Positions 29,337-38,436 of a stretch of 64,000 nucleotides of DNA are shown piece after piece. Source of the stretch: Martelella lutilitoris (GTDB taxonomy: Bacteria > Pseudomonadota > Alphaproteobacteria > Rhizobiales > Rhizobiaceae); NCBI RefSeq assembly GCF_016598595.1, contig NZ_CP066786.1:62001-126000 (forward strand), written 5' to 3'. The notes under the pieces were generated by a model, which saw only the letters and a program-made list of their open reading frames with translations, had not been told where the DNA came from and ran no database searches. Made by a program: the position numbers and the translations under genes. How positions within the stretch are numbered: position 1 is the first letter of the stretch; every line of letters starts with the position of its first letter.

Positions 29337-30214
29337 GCATGTGCGGGCGTGGCGACGGGCGACGGGGCGGGACCGCCTGTCATGCGGCCGAGCCAGAGGC
29401 TTGCCAGCACCAGCACGGCGCCTGCGGCCTGTAGCGGCGACAAGGCCTGACCGAGCAGGATCCAGCCGAGCAGGACCGCGCTCAAGGGGCTCAGGAAGCC
29501 GAGGAGGGCGGCGCGTGAGGGGCCGATCATGGCGATGCCGCGGAACCAGAAGAAATAGGTGAGCGCCGCGCCGACAAGCCCGAGCCAGGCGAGGCCGATC
29601 AGGTTTTCGGCCGTCGGAACCGGGAAAGCGGGCTCGAGGATGAGAGCCAGCGGCAGGAGCAGCAGGCCGCCGGTGGTCAGTTGCCAGGCGGTGAGCGTCA
29701 GCGGCGGCACGGGAAACTGCCATTTGCGGGTGAGCACCGTGCCGGTCGCCATCGACAACGCGCCGCCGAAGGCAGCGGCAATGCCGAGGGGATCGAGCAC
29801 GGCATTCGGCGACAGTACGAGAAAGGCTACGCCTGCGAGCCCGCCGAGCGCGGCCAGCACGCCGAGCGGCCGGATCGCTGTGCCAAGCGCTGCGCGCGAC
29901 AGAAACAGCACGATCAACGGCTGGGTCGCGCCAAGGGTTGCGGCAACGCCGCCGGGCAGGCGATAGGCGGCAACGAAGAGCAGGCTCCAGAACAGCGCGA
30001 AGTTCAGGAAACCGAGCGCAAACAGGCGCGGCAGCATGGCGGGGGACGGAAATTGCCGGACCACGAGAAGCAGGATCAGACCTGCCGGTAGCGCCCGCAG
30101 GAGGCCGAGCGTCAGGGGCAGACCGGGCGGCAGAAGCTCGGTGGTGACGATATAGGTGCTGCCCCAGATGGCGGGCGCCAGTGCGGTCAGCAGGACATCG
30201 GATGTTTTCGGCAT
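29318..30214 (-). CDS. EamA/RhaT-type DMT-superfamily exporter
   Basis: A 298-residue membrane protein made of two EamA repeats, about ten helices in all, with WGSTYIVTTELLPPG at the start and the YFFWFRGIAMIGPSRAALLG motif in the second repeat. Such proteins export amino acids, metabolites or drugs. The ATG at 30214 has GGAGG at the correct distance. It is divergent from a MarR gene with paired palindromes between, so it is likely controlled by that regulator. Substrate unknown. Confidence 0.85.
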   Translation of the reverse strand: MPKTSDVLLTALAPAIWGSTYIVTTELLPPGLPLTLGLLRALPAGLILLLVVRQFPSPAMLPRLFALGFLNFALFWSLLFVAAYRLPGGVAATLGATQPLIVLFLSRAALGTAIRPLGVLAALGGLAGVAFLVLSPNAVLDPLGIAAAFGGALSMATGTVLTRKWQFPVPPLTLTAWQLTTGGLLLLPLALILEPAFPVPTAENLIGLAWLGLVGAALTYFFWFRGIAMIGPSRAALLGFLSPLSAVLLGWILLGQALSPLQAAGAVLVLASLWLGRMTGGPAPSPVATPAHAKTPAE

Positions 30215-30231
30215 GGCTGCCTCCATTTATC

Positions 30232-30267
30232 TTGACGTCAAACTATATGGATATGACTTGACGTCAA
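30232..30267. promoter_or_regulatory. Paired MarR-type operators between eamA and marR
   Basis: The perfect palindrome TTGACGTCAA occurs twice, at 30232-30241 and 30258-30267, 26 bases apart centre to centre. The flanks continue the symmetry (TATC...GATA). Each copy contains a possible -35 TTGACG, so binding would block both divergent promoters. Confidence 0.75.
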
Positions 30268-30292
30268 GATAGAATCTCAGCATGGTTCCGCC

Positions 30293-30775
30293 ATGGATCA
30301 TGTCGACAGTATTCTTGCCGAGTGGCAGGCCGAGCGTCCGGACCTCGACGCCATGCCGATGGGCGTCATGGGACGCCTCAAACGGCTGCAGCAGCATCTT
30401 GCGCGTAATCTCGAGACGGTGTTTTCGCGCTACGGGCTGAACGCCGCGAGTTTCGACGTGCTGGCAACGCTGAGGCGTTCCGGACCGCCCTATGCGCTCT
30501 CGCCCTCGGCGCTGATGGACCGGACGATGGTCTCCTCCGGCACGATGACCAATAGGCTCGACCGGCTGGAGGCGGCGGGTTTCATCTCGCGTAAGCGCAA
30601 TCCGGAGGATGGGCGCGGCTTCGTCATCGCACTGTCAGACAAGGGCTTCGCCCTGATCGACGAGGCGGTAAGCGCCCATGTCGAGAACCAGCACAGGCTG
30701 ATTGCATCCCTGCCGATGGAAGACCGCGCGGCGCTGGACAGACTGCTGGCCAAATGGCTGGCGGCGTTTGAATGA
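30293..30775 (+). CDS. MarR-family regulator
   Basis: A 160-residue MarR protein with a winged-helix core at about residues 45-115 (SPSALMDRTMVSSGTMTNRLDRLEAAGFISRKRNPEDGRGF). It starts 79 bases from the divergent EamA exporter, and the gap holds two TTGACGTCAA palindromes. A repressor of itself and of the exporter is the natural reading. The inducer is unknown. Confidence 0.88.
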   Translation: MDHVDSILAEWQAERPDLDAMPMGVMGRLKRLQQHLARNLETVFSRYGLNAASFDVLATLRRSGPPYALSPSALMDRTMVSSGTMTNRLDRLEAAGFISRKRNPEDGRGFVIALSDKGFALIDEAVSAHVENQHRLIASLPMEDRAALDRLLAKWLAAFE

Positions 30776-30837
30776 GCGCCGCCGGGCGGGAAGGACAAAG
30801 GCCGGACGCGCCTGGCATCCGGCCTCCTTCGCAAAAC

Positions 30838-31962
30838 TCAGACAAGCTCGGCGAGCGTTTCACGTGAAAAGGCCTGAAGCTTGTCGATCTCGCCGGCCTC
30901 GACCTTCTTCACCCATTCGGGATCCTTGATCAGCGCGCGGCCGACGGCGATCAAATCGAACTCGTCCTTTTCCATGCGGCTGACCAGCTTCTCAAGTCCG
31001 GAGGCGGAGGTTTCAGCGCCGCCGAAGGAGCCGAGGAAATCCGCGCCGTCAAGGCCGACAGACCCGACCGAAATCGTCGGCACGCCGGTGATCTTCTTGG
31101 CCCAGCCGGCGAAGTTGAGGCCGTTTTCGCCGTCGATTTCGGGAAATTCCGGTTCCCAGAAGCGGCGCTGCGAGCAGTGGAGCATGTCGGCGCCGGCATC
31201 CACCAGCGGCTCCAGCCACTCGGCCATCCCGTCCGGCGTGGTGGCGATCTTCGCATTGTAGTCCTGCTGCTTCCACTGGCTGAGGCGGATGATCACCGGC
31301 ATGGCGTCGGAGACGGCCTCGCGCACGGCCTTGATAATCTCGGCGGCAAAGCGCGCGCGCTCGCCAATCGCCGGTCCGCCCCAGCGGTCCTCGCGCAGGT
31401 TCAGCTCCGGCCAGAAAAACTGGTCGATCAGATAGCCATGGGCGCCGTGCAGTTCCACCACATCGAAGCCGAGGCGCTCGGCATCCGCCGCGGCCCTGGC
31501 AAAAGCGGCAATCGTGTCGGCAATGTCTTCCTCGCTCATGGCGTGGCCGCGCTTCTCGCCCGGCTTGACGAAACCGGAGGGGCTTTCGGTCTCATCGGGG
31601 TTCGGCGGATAATCGGCGCTGGCTATGGTGTTGGCCACATGCCAGATCTGCGGCCCCATCCTGCCGCCGGCCGCATGAACCGTGTCGATCACGTTTTTCC
31701 ACCCTGCGAGCGCTCTCTCTCCATGGAAATCCGGAATGCCGGGAAGGTTCTTCGAGTTGGGGCGGTCGACAACGGTGCCTTCGGAAAGGATCAGGCCGAC
31801 ATCGCTCTCGGCGCGGCGGCGGTAGTAATCGGCAACATTCTGGCCGGGCACGCCGTCCGGCGAAAAGCCGCGCGTCATCGGCGCCATCACGATCCGGTTC
31901 TTCAGTTCAAGCGATTTGAGTTTGAAGGGCCGGAACAGGGCCTCATTGGCGGAGTTTGACAT
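30838..31962 (-). CDS. Old Yellow Enzyme family NADH:flavin oxidoreductase
   Basis: A 374-residue FMN-dependent ene-reductase. Family marks are LFRPFKLKSLELKNRIVMAPMTR at the start, the substrate-binding pair in ELHGAHGYLIDQFFWP, and IAVGRALIKDPEWV near the end. Such enzymes reduce activated C=C bonds of enones or nitro compounds with NAD(P)H. It is divergent from an HxlR regulator; this pairing is common for redox- or electrophile-responsive ene-reductases. The parS-like core at 30858 falls inside its coding end. Confidence 0.9.
   Translation of the reverse strand: MSNSANEALFRPFKLKSLELKNRIVMAPMTRGFSPDGVPGQNVADYYRRRAESDVGLILSEGTVVDRPNSKNLPGIPDFHGERALAGWKNVIDTVHAAGGRMGPQIWHVANTIASADYPPNPDETESPSGFVKPGEKRGHAMSEEDIADTIAAFARAAADAERLGFDVVELHGAHGYLIDQFFWPELNLREDRWGGPAIGERARFAAEIIKAVREAVSDAMPVIIRLSQWKQQDYNAKIATTPDGMAEWLEPLVDAGADMLHCSQRRFWEPEFPEIDGENGLNFAGWAKKITGVPTISVGSVGLDGADFLGSFGGAETSASGLEKLVSRMEKDEFDLIAVGRALIKDPEWVKKVEAGEIDKLQAFSRETLAELV
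30856..30871. other. Second parS-like palindrome
   Basis: CGTTTCACGTGAAAAG keeps the core TTTCACGTGAAA (30858-30869) and matches the standard parS at 13 of 16 positions. It lies within the last codons of the flavin oxidoreductase (frame reading FSRET). It may be a real ParB site or a codon coincidence. Confidence 0.35.
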
Positions 31963-32002
31963 TTCGGTTTCCTTTACAGCCTTGGGAGGACTTCTGGCGG
32001 CA

Positions 32003-32057
32003 TAGGTATAAATTATGGACTTAGTGTCAATAAGGCATTATGAGTTGCCTAGGTATA
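32003..32057. promoter_or_regulatory. Control region between the flavin oxidoreductase and hxlR
   Basis: TAGGTATA occurs twice in direct orientation (32003-32010 and 32050-32057), 47 bases apart. For the minus-strand gene TTGACA (32030-32025) is a good -35 with a weak -10 (TACCTA) 16 bases on. The repeats are candidate HxlR binding sites. Confidence 0.45.
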
Positions 32058-32070
32058 GATGAGGTGACCT

Positions 32071-32445
32071 ATGGCGCATGATCCATCCCGATGCCCGAAT
32101 TTCCAGGTGGATTGCATCAACCGAAAGATTCTCGACCAGATTTCCGGCAAATGGTCGATCATGGTTTTGACCATGCTTGGCTATGGCCCGCACCGGTTCA
32201 ACGCGATCAAGAAGCAGCTCGAAGGCATCAGCCAGAAAGCGCTGACCGATACGCTGCGCAAGCTCGAGCGCAATGGCGTCGTCAACCGCAGGGTGCTACC
32301 AACGTCTCCCGTCGGCGTGGAATATGAGCTGACGGCGCTCGGTCAGTCTCTGCGCACGCATGTCATCGCGCTTTATACCTGGACCGAGGAGAACGGAGAG
32401 GAAATTTCCCGCGCTCAGGCCGCATTCGATGAACGCGCCGCCTGA
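32071..32445 (+). CDS. HxlR-family winged-helix regulator
   Basis: A 124-residue HxlR-type protein. A cysteine (PSRCPNFQVDC) stands near the start, as in redox- or aldehyde-sensing members such as YodB and HypR, and the winged helix follows (KWSIMVLTMLGYGPHRFNAIKKQLEGISQKALTDTL region). It is divergent from the flavin oxidoreductase and probably represses it until an electrophile modifies the cysteine; that mechanism is known for relatives and inferred here. Confidence 0.88.
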   Translation: MAHDPSRCPNFQVDCINRKILDQISGKWSIMVLTMLGYGPHRFNAIKKQLEGISQKALTDTLRKLERNGVVNRRVLPTSPVGVEYELTALGQSLRTHVIALYTWTEENGEEISRAQAAFDERAA

Positions 32446-32478
32446 ACGATCAATCCTCGTCAGCCAATTGAAAGCAAA

Positions 32479-32497
32479 AGGGGGCGCGCGGCCCCCT
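32479..32497 (-). terminator. Terminator of the DUF1013 gene
   Basis: AGGGGGC (32479-32485) and GCCCCCT (32491-32497) form a GC-rich stem with a 5-base loop. On the minus strand the stem is followed by TTTT, so it ends transcription of the DUF1013 gene; it may also stop hxlR from the other side. Confidence 0.75.
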
Positions 32498-32528
32498 CCT
32501 GAAATCACGCTGTAATGACGCCCGCTGG

Positions 32529-33236
32529 TCAGCGGTTGTCATCATCCTCGTCTTCATCGCCTTCATTCTTCAGCGACGCAAAGCGCGAGAACACCTCGTC
32601 GGCAGACATGCCCTTGTCTTCCTGCGATGTGTTGACGCTGTCGCCGAGGCTTTCCATCTCGCTTGCAGAAGCCAGACGGGCATTGTCGAGTTCCTCGGCC
32701 GACGGGAGAGGGCGGTCCTTGGCCGATTTTTCGACTTCGAGATCAAGGTCTATCTGGCTGCAGAGGCCGAGCGTCACCGGATCCATCGGCGTCAGATTGG
32801 CCGAGTTCCAGTGGGTGCGGTCACGGATCTGCTCGATCGTCGACTTGGTGGTGCCGACGAGGCGCGAAATCTGCGCGTCCTTCAGTTCCGGATGATTGCG
32901 CACCAGCCAGAGAATGGCGTTCGGGCGGTCCTGACGCTTGGAGACCGGCGTATAGCGCGGGCCCTTGCGTTTGGATTCCGGCACCCGCACCTTCGGCTCG
33001 GAAAGTTTCAGCTTGTGGTTCGGATTGTTCTCCGCGCGCGCGATCTCGTCACGAGAAAGCTGGCCGGTCGAGATCGGGTCGAGGCCCTTGATGCCCTGCG
33101 CGCTCTCGCCGTCGGCAATGGCCTTGACTTCCAGCGGGTGGAGCTTGCACAGCTCGGCAATCTGATCGAACGACAAGGCCGTGTTGTCCACGAGCCATAC
33201 GGCTGTCGCCTTGGGCATAAGCAGCTTTTGTGCCAT
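32529..33236 (-). CDS. DUF1013 regulator (TrcR-type cell cycle factor)
   Basis: A 235-residue protein of DUF1013, a family nearly confined to alphaproteobacteria and usually essential. The N-terminal half has a helix-turn-helix outline (SFDQIAELCKLHPLEVKAIADG), the middle another (HPELKDAQISRLVGTTKSTIEQIRDR), and the C-terminal 60 residues are acidic and low in complexity (ending in a run of Asp/Glu). I recall that the Caulobacter and Sinorhizobium member, TrcR, associates with RNA polymerase and is linked to the cell cycle. The ATG at 33236 gives the conserved MAQKLLMPKATAVWLVDNT start. It is divergent from acsA. Confidence 0.85.
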   Translation of the reverse strand: MAQKLLMPKATAVWLVDNTALSFDQIAELCKLHPLEVKAIADGESAQGIKGLDPISTGQLSRDEIARAENNPNHKLKLSEPKVRVPESKRKGPRYTPVSKRQDRPNAILWLVRNHPELKDAQISRLVGTTKSTIEQIRDRTHWNSANLTPMDPVTLGLCSQIDLDLEVEKSAKDRPLPSAEELDNARLASASEMESLGDSVNTSQEDKGMSADEVFSRFASLKNEGDEDEDDDNR

Positions 33237-33365
33237 TGGATAAAGTCCTTCTGTCGTCCGCGCCGGTGTCGCGGTCCGTGGGTTTTTGCCACAATTTCCG
33301 GGAATAGTTGAGGCCCATATAATCCCTTCACGCTTCGAATGCAATCACGTCGAAACAATTGACGA

Positions 33366-33383
33366 ATGTCTTATTGAAGACAT
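33366..33383. promoter_or_regulatory. Inverted repeat in the acsA upstream region
   Basis: ATGTCTT and AAGACAT form a perfect 7-base inverted repeat with a 4-base gap, directly after a TTGACG box (33359-33364) and 52 bases before acsA. Position suggests a regulator site at the acsA promoter; the regulator is not known. Confidence 0.4.
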
Positions 33384-33434
33384 CGCACGAGCCTGTATGA
33401 ATGGGGCAACGGAGGAATTTCTGAGGAGGAAAGT

Positions 33435-35393
33435 ATGTCAGGCAAGACATATCCGGTTTTGAAGCCGGCAAAGACGCGCGCTCTGATCGATGCGAACAAA
33501 TACGAGAAATGGTATCAGGAAAGCGTTGAGGAACCGGAGATCTTCTGGGACCGTCATGGCCGGCGGATCGACTGGTTCAAGCCCTATACCAAGGTCAAGA
33601 ACACGTCGTTCACCGGCCGGGTCTCGATCAAGTGGTTCGAGGACGGGCAGACCAATGTCTCCTATAACTGTATCGACCGGCACCTGAAGACGCACGGGGA
33701 ACAGACCGCCATCATCTGGGAAGGCGACAACCCCTATATCGACAAGAAGATCACCTATAACCAGCTTTACGATCAGGTCTGCCGCATGGCAAACGTGATG
33801 AAGAAGCACGGCGTCAAGAAAGGCGACCGGGTGACGATCTACATGCCGATGGTGCCGGAAGCGGCCTATGCGATGCTCGCTTGCGCGCGCATCGGCGCCA
33901 TTCATTCGGTGGTCTTTGCCGGTTTCTCGCCGGAAGCGCTCGCCGGCCGCATCGTCGATTGCGAATCGACCTTCGTGATCACCTGCGATCAGGGCGTGCG
34001 CGGCGGCAAGCCGATCCAGCTCAAGGAAAATGTCGACCTCGCCATCGATATCGCCGCCAAGCAGTATGTCATGGTCAACCATGTGCTCTGCGTGCGCCGT
34101 ACCGGCGGCCATGTCGGCTGGGCCCGCGGGCGCGATCTCTGGTATCACGAGGAAATCAAGACGGTGAAGGGCGATTGCCCGCCGGTAAAGATGCGCGCGG
34201 AAGACCCGCTGTTCATCCTCTATACCTCCGGTTCGACGGGCAAGCCGAAGGGCGTGCTGCACACCACCGGTGGCTATCTCGTCTGGGCCTCGATGACGCA
34301 TGAATATGTCTTCGACTACAAGGAGGGCGAGATCTTCTGGTGCGCGGCCGATGTCGGCTGGGTCACAGGCCATTCCTATATCGTCTACGGGCCGCTCGCC
34401 AATTGCGCGACGACGGTGATGTTCGAAGGGGTCCCGACCTTCCCGGATTCCGGCCGCTTCTGGGAGGTGGTCGACAAGCATCAGGTCAATATCCTCTACA
34501 CCGCTCCGACGGCTATCCGCGCGCTGATGGGGGCTGGCGACGATCTGGTGAAGAAATCCTCGCGCGAAAGCCTGCGCCTGCTCGGCTCGGTCGGCGAGCC
34601 GATCAACCCGGAAGCCTGGGAATGGTATTACCGCGTCGTTGGCGAGGAGCGCTGCCCGATCGTCGATACCTGGTGGCAGACGGAAACCGGCGGCATGATG
34701 ATCACGCCGCTGCCGGGCGTGACCGACCTGAAGCCCGGTTCGGCCACCAAGCCCTTCTTCGGGGTCAAGCCGCAACTGGTGGACAACGAGGGCAAGGTGC
34801 TGGAAGGCGCGGCCGACGGCAATCTCTGCATCACCGACAGCTGGCCGGGGCAGGCGCGCTCGGTCTATGGCGACCATCACCGTTTCGTCCAGACCTATTT
34901 CTCCACCTACAAGGGGAAATATTTCACCGGCGACGGCTGCCGACGCGACGAGGACGGCTATTACTGGATCACCGGCCGCGTCGACGATGTGCTCAACGTT
35001 TCCGGCCACCGTCTCGGCACGGCGGAAATCGAGAGCGCGCTGGTCTCGCACCATTTCGTGTCGGAGGCCGCGGTCGTCGGCTATCCGCATCCGGTCAAGG
35101 GGCAGGGCATTTATTGCTATGTCACGCTGATGAGCGAGCACGAGCCTGATGAGGCGCTCCGGCAGGAACTGATCAAGTGGGTGCGTGCCGAAATCGGCCC
35201 GATCGCGACGCCGGACAAGATTCAGTTCGCGCCCGGCCTGCCGAAGACGCGTTCCGGCAAGATCATGCGCCGCATCCTCAGAAAGATCGCCGAGGACGAT
35301 TTCGGTGCGCTGGGCGATACATCGACGCTCGCCGACCCCGGCGTCGTCGACGACCTCATCGAGAACCGCCAGAACAAGTCCAAGGCGGCGTAA
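33435..35393 (+). CDS. acsA: Acetyl-CoA synthetase
   Basis: A 652-residue AMP-forming acetyl-CoA synthetase. The ATP motif [12 protein letters not shown] and the C-terminal [11 protein letters not shown] are present; the lysine in that motif is residue 609, the same number as the acetylation-controlled lysine in Salmonella Acs. It turns acetate, ATP and CoA into acetyl-CoA. GGAGGAAAGT precedes the ATG. A strong hairpin follows at 35404. It could also reuse acetate released by the aromatic pathways nearby. Confidence 0.96.
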   Translation: MSGKTYPVLKPAKTRALIDANKYEKWYQESVEEPEIFWDRHGRRIDWFKPYTKVKNTSFTGRVSIKWFEDGQTNVSYNCIDRHLKTHGEQTAIIWEGDNPYIDKKITYNQLYDQVCRMANVMKKHGVKKGDRVTIYMPMVPEAAYAMLACARIGAIHSVVFAGFSPEALAGRIVDCESTFVITCDQGVRGGKPIQLKENVDLAIDIAAKQYVMVNHVLCVRRTGGHVGWARGRDLWYHEEIKTVKGDCPPVKMRAEDPLFILYTSGSTGKPKGVLHTTGGYLVWASMTHEYVFDYKEGEIFWCAADVGWVTGHSYIVYGPLANCATTVMFEGVPTFPDSGRFWEVVDKHQVNILYTAPTAIRALMGAGDDLVKKSSRESLRLLGSVGEPINPEAWEWYYRVVGEERCPIVDTWWQTETGGMMITPLPGVTDLKPGSATKPFFGVKPQLVDNEGKVLEGAADGNLCITDSWPGQARSVYGDHHRFVQTYFSTYKGKYFTGDGCRRDEDGYYWITGRVDDVLNVSGHRLGTAEIESALVSHHFVSEAAVVGYPHPVKGQGIYCYVTLMSEHEPDEALRQELIKWVRAEIGPIATPDKIQFAPGLPKTRSGKIMRRILRKIAEDDFGALGDTSTLADPGVVDDLIENRQNKSKAA

Positions 35394-35403
35394 CATGAGA
35401 TCG

Positions 35404-35428
35404 GCGAGCCGCCGTCAAGGCGGCTCGC
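35404..35428. terminator. Hairpin after acsA
   Basis: GCGAGCCGCC (35404-35413) pairs with GGCGGCTCGC (35419-35428) over ten bases, with a 5-base loop, 11 bases past the acsA stop. No T run follows, so strength as a terminator is uncertain. Confidence 0.55.
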
Positions 35429-35628
35429 ACCACACTGGAATTGTCTGTTGCTGACAAGCGCTGTTGTCCATCTTTACCTGGCCCTTGAGCCAAAGCGGAC
35501 GGGTTTCAGGTTTCGAGAACCGTCAAAGAGGGTTGAAAACCTCGTATTTTGCACATTTTCCTGGTTTTCAAAACATCGTCTTTTCTCCGCCTATCCGATT
35601 GAACAAGATCCTATCCACCCCATTCAGT

Positions 35629-35741
35629 GTCATCCTCGGGCTTGACCCGAGGATCCAGGCCACACGGCAAGCGGCTGCAGGATTCTTTCCGAACTCGATG
35701 GCCAGCATCGCCTGGATGCTCGGGTCAAGCCCGAGCATGAC
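35629..35741. repeat. Alphaproteobacterial palindromic intergenic repeat
   Basis: Two 32-base arms (35629-35660 and 35710-35741) are inverted copies of each other with two differences that keep each arm's own hairpin: CCTCGGG-CTTGA-CCCGAGG in the first and GCTCGGG-TCAAG-CCCGAGC in the second. The 49 bases between are unique. This TCGGG-CTTGA-CCCGA hairpin pair is a very common REP-like element in alphaproteobacteria (recalled). Confidence 0.8.
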
Positions 35742-35965
35742 GCAGGTGGGAGGGGGGAAATGGCCATCAAGGAGCCGAGATCCCGAACAAGCTTGGCCGC
35801 GGTTGGCGGAGCCGCAAATCGGTGCGCCTGGGCCGGTGTGAGGTGACCCGCATACGGGCCAAACTGATATCCTTACCAAAAGCCCAGACAGAAGGAATGC
35901 GCGTCGAGCAGATTGGTTGGAAAGATAAGTAACGTGCGCTCGGAGCCCGCCCATTTTCCCTTGCA

Positions 35966-36001
35966 TGCACGTTCAAACCGGAATATGCACGTTTCTGCAC
36001 G
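35966..36001. promoter_or_regulatory. Three phased TGCACG repeats before deoR
   Basis: TGCACG begins at 35966, 35986 and 35996, so the steps are 20 and 10 bases and all copies face the same side of the helix. The first two extend to TGCACGTT. They end 15 bases before the chosen DeoR start and are likely operators. Confidence 0.5.
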
Positions 36002-36015
36002 ATTTGGACACGGCC

Positions 36016-36786
36016 ATGCATCTGATCCGCGAAAGACAGGACATCATTCTTCAACGGCTGAAGACCGGCAACCGGGTTCTGGCTGCTGATCTGGCAACTG
36101 AATTCGCCGTTTCCGAAGACACGATCCGCCGTGACCTGAGGGAGCTGGCCGCGCGCGGCCTGTGCGAGCGGGTCTATGGCGGGGCGTTGCCCGTTGCGCC
36201 GGCCGCGGGGCCGCTGAAGGCCCGCGACAACAAGGATGACGCGGAGAAGCAGGCGCTCGGCCGCCTGCTTGCCAGTGAAATCCGCGATGGCATGAGCGTA
36301 TTTCTCGATGCCTCCAGCACGAACATCGCCGCCGCCCGCTCCCTGCCGGAAAACCTTCACGGCTTCATCGTCACCAATGCGCCGGCGATCGCGGCCGCGC
36401 TCGACGGGCACCGGACGCTCGATGTGATCATGATCGGCGGCCGCATCCACCGCGAGGTCGGCGGGGCCATCGGCGCGGGCGCGATCGAAGACCTTCAGGC
36501 TTTCCATTTCGATCTCTGTCTGCTCGGCGCCTGCGGGATCGACGTCGAGGCGGGACTGACTTGCTTTCACTACGAGGACGCCCTGTTCAAGCGCGAGGCG
36601 GCGGCCTGCGCCCGCCGCGTGGTCACCGCCATGACGGCGGCAAAATTTGCCACGCGCGCCCCCTGTAGCGTCATCGCGCTTGATGCGCTCGACGCGCTGG
36701 CTGTTCCGGAAATGCTCGACGCCGCGGCGCGGGCAGCGCTCGAGGAGACCGGCCTGGAGCTGATCGGGAAGGGAGCGGAACGATGA
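36016..36786 (+). CDS. DeoR-family transcriptional regulator
   Basis: A 256-residue DeoR protein. The N-terminal helix-turn-helix (residues 5-57, RERQDIILQRLKTGNRVLAADLATEF with SEDTIRRDLREL) is followed by a sugar-phosphate-binding domain with FLDASSTN and VMIGGRIHREVGG. Members usually repress sugar or nucleoside genes and release DNA on binding a phosphorylated sugar. ATG at 36016 is preferred because it gives the normal lead; ATG at 35965 is in frame but would put the repeats inside the gene. It overlaps the VOC gene by four bases, and an MFS gene follows. Confidence 0.85.
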   Translation: MHLIRERQDIILQRLKTGNRVLAADLATEFAVSEDTIRRDLRELAARGLCERVYGGALPVAPAAGPLKARDNKDDAEKQALGRLLASEIRDGMSVFLDASSTNIAAARSLPENLHGFIVTNAPAIAAALDGHRTLDVIMIGGRIHREVGGAIGAGAIEDLQAFHFDLCLLGACGIDVEAGLTCFHYEDALFKREAAACARRVVTAMTAAKFATRAPCSVIALDALDALAVPEMLDAAARAALEETGLELIGKGAER

Positions 36787-37178
36787 CGGTCACCCGCATT
36801 GTCCACGTGGCGCTCTGGACCGCCGATCTCGACCGGCTTGCGGCTTTTTATGAACGCGTCTTCGCCGCGCATGCCGGCGCGCGTTACGAAAGCCGCCGCC
36901 GCCCCGGCTTCGTCTCGCGCTTCATCACGCTGACAGACGGGCCTGCTATCGAGATCATGCAGGCGCCCTGGCTCGGCCCGGCGGGTGACCCGTCCGCCGA
37001 ACGCCCGGGCTATGCCCACATCGCCATCGGCCTCGGCAGTATCGGTGCCGTCGACCGGCTGGCGGCCGATGCGGAGCGGGAGGGCTTTCTGGCGAGCGCG
37101 CCGCGCCGGACCGGCGACGGCTTCTACGAGGCCGTCCTGACGGACCCGGACGGCAACCTGATTGAAATCACCGCATGA
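36783..37178 (+). CDS. VOC-family (glyoxalase-fold) metalloprotein
   Basis: A 131-residue vicinal-oxygen-chelate protein with two beta-alpha-beta-beta-beta units. The four expected metal ligands are in place: His8, Glu57, His79 and Glu128. That set is like glyoxalase I or methylmalonyl-CoA epimerase, but the sequence does not settle the reaction. It is coupled to deoR on one side and to the MFS gene on the other (ATGA overlaps at both ends), so the three act together, perhaps on a sugar-like compound. Confidence 0.8.
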   Translation: MTVTRIVHVALWTADLDRLAAFYERVFAAHAGARYESRRRPGFVSRFITLTDGPAIEIMQAPWLGPAGDPSAERPGYAHIAIGLGSIGAVDRLAADAEREGFLASAPRRTGDGFYEAVLTDPDGNLIEITA

Positions 37179-38377
37179 CGAGAAAACCAATGATCGACAC
37201 CCTGCTTGAAGAGACTGGCCGCCCGCGACGCTACATGTCGCCCCATCGCCTCGGCGTCTCGCTGCTCTTTCTCATGAACGGCTTCTACATGGGCTCCTGG
37301 GCGCCCAAGATCCCGGTGTTTGCCGAAAAGCTCGGCCTTTCGGAGGGCGAACTCGGTCTGATGATCCTCGTCTTCGGCGTGGGCTCGATCCTGGCCATGC
37401 CGCTGACGGGCGTTTTCAACGCCCGCTTCGGCTCGACAAAGGTCGGCAAGGTCTCGGCGCTGATGTTCCTGCCGATGCTGATCCTGCTCACGCTCTCAAA
37501 CGCGATCTGGCTGGCGGCGATTGTGCTTTTTCTGTTCGGCGGGCTGATGGCATCGATGGACGTGTCGATGAACGCCAATACGGTCGCGGTCGAAAAGGTC
37601 GAACACCGGGCGATCATGTCCTCCTGTCACGCCTTCTGGAGCCTGGGCGGACTTCTTGGCGCCGCGATGGGCGGCTTTCTGATCGAAATGACGGGGCCGC
37701 TCGGCCACGCAATTGCGGCTACCGCTCTGGCGGGCCTGTTTCTGGCGATCGGCTTTCCGCGCCTTGTCGAAGACACGCCCTCCGGCGAAGAGCGGCAGCA
37801 GAAAATCCGCCTGCCGATGACGCCGCTGCCCTGGCTGATCGGCATCGTCGCGCTGTTTTCCATGATCCCCGAAGGCGCAATCATGGACTGGAGCGCGCTT
37901 TATCTGCGCAATGAGCGCGGCGTCGATATCGCGCTTGCCGGTTTCGGCTTCGCCGCCTTCCAGCTCTCGATGACGACGATGCGCTTTGCAGGTGACCTTG
38001 TGCGCGACCGCCTCGGCGGGGTGAAGACGATGCGGATCTGCGCGGTGCTCTCCGTCACGGGCCTCCTGCTTGCAGGCCTCGCGCCATCCACGCCGCTGAT
38101 CATTCTCGGTTTTGCCATTGCCGGGCTCGGCATTTCCAACATGGTGCCGATCGCCTTTTCGGCCGCCGGCAACCTGCCCGGCATGGCCCCGGGCATCGGC
38201 CTGTCGGTCACGACCACGCTCGGCTATTCCGGCATTCTCGTCGCCCCCTCGCTGATCGGCTTTCTGGCGGAGCACACCGGCTTCTCGCCGATCTTCATGG
38301 GCCTGTCGCTTCTCCATGTCATCGTCTTCCTGCTGGCGCCGCTGATGCGCTACGCCGACCGCGACCGGGTGGGCTGA
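37175..38377 (+). CDS. MFS transporter (YbjJ-like)
   Basis: A 400-residue major facilitator with 12 predicted helices, related to YbjJ and fucose-permease-like carriers ([32 protein letters not shown] start; [13 protein letters not shown]; a second half that begins near residue 215). It overlaps the VOC gene by four bases. Regulator, VOC protein and transporter form one transcription unit. Substrate unknown. Confidence 0.85.
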   Translation: MTRKPMIDTLLEETGRPRRYMSPHRLGVSLLFLMNGFYMGSWAPKIPVFAEKLGLSEGELGLMILVFGVGSILAMPLTGVFNARFGSTKVGKVSALMFLPMLILLTLSNAIWLAAIVLFLFGGLMASMDVSMNANTVAVEKVEHRAIMSSCHAFWSLGGLLGAAMGGFLIEMTGPLGHAIAATALAGLFLAIGFPRLVEDTPSGEERQQKIRLPMTPLPWLIGIVALFSMIPEGAIMDWSALYLRNERGVDIALAGFGFAAFQLSMTTMRFAGDLVRDRLGGVKTMRICAVLSVTGLLLAGLAPSTPLIILGFAIAGLGISNMVPIAFSAAGNLPGMAPGIGLSVTTTLGYSGILVAPSLIGFLAEHTGFSPIFMGLSLLHVIVFLLAPLMRYADRDRVG

Positions 38378-38436
38378 CAGTTGACAAGACCGCGCCATTA
38401 TACCACCTGAAGGGCAGAGCCGTTCCGGAGATGATC

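Larger units (their letters stand above)
35394..36015. other. Gene-free stretch between acsA and the DeoR gene
   Basis: About 620 bases without a convincing gene. It holds the acsA hairpin (35404-35428), an AT-richer part at about 35540-35620, the palindromic repeat (35629-35741) and the TGCACG repeats just before the DeoR gene (35966-36001). No RNA gene was recognised. Confidence 0.6.
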
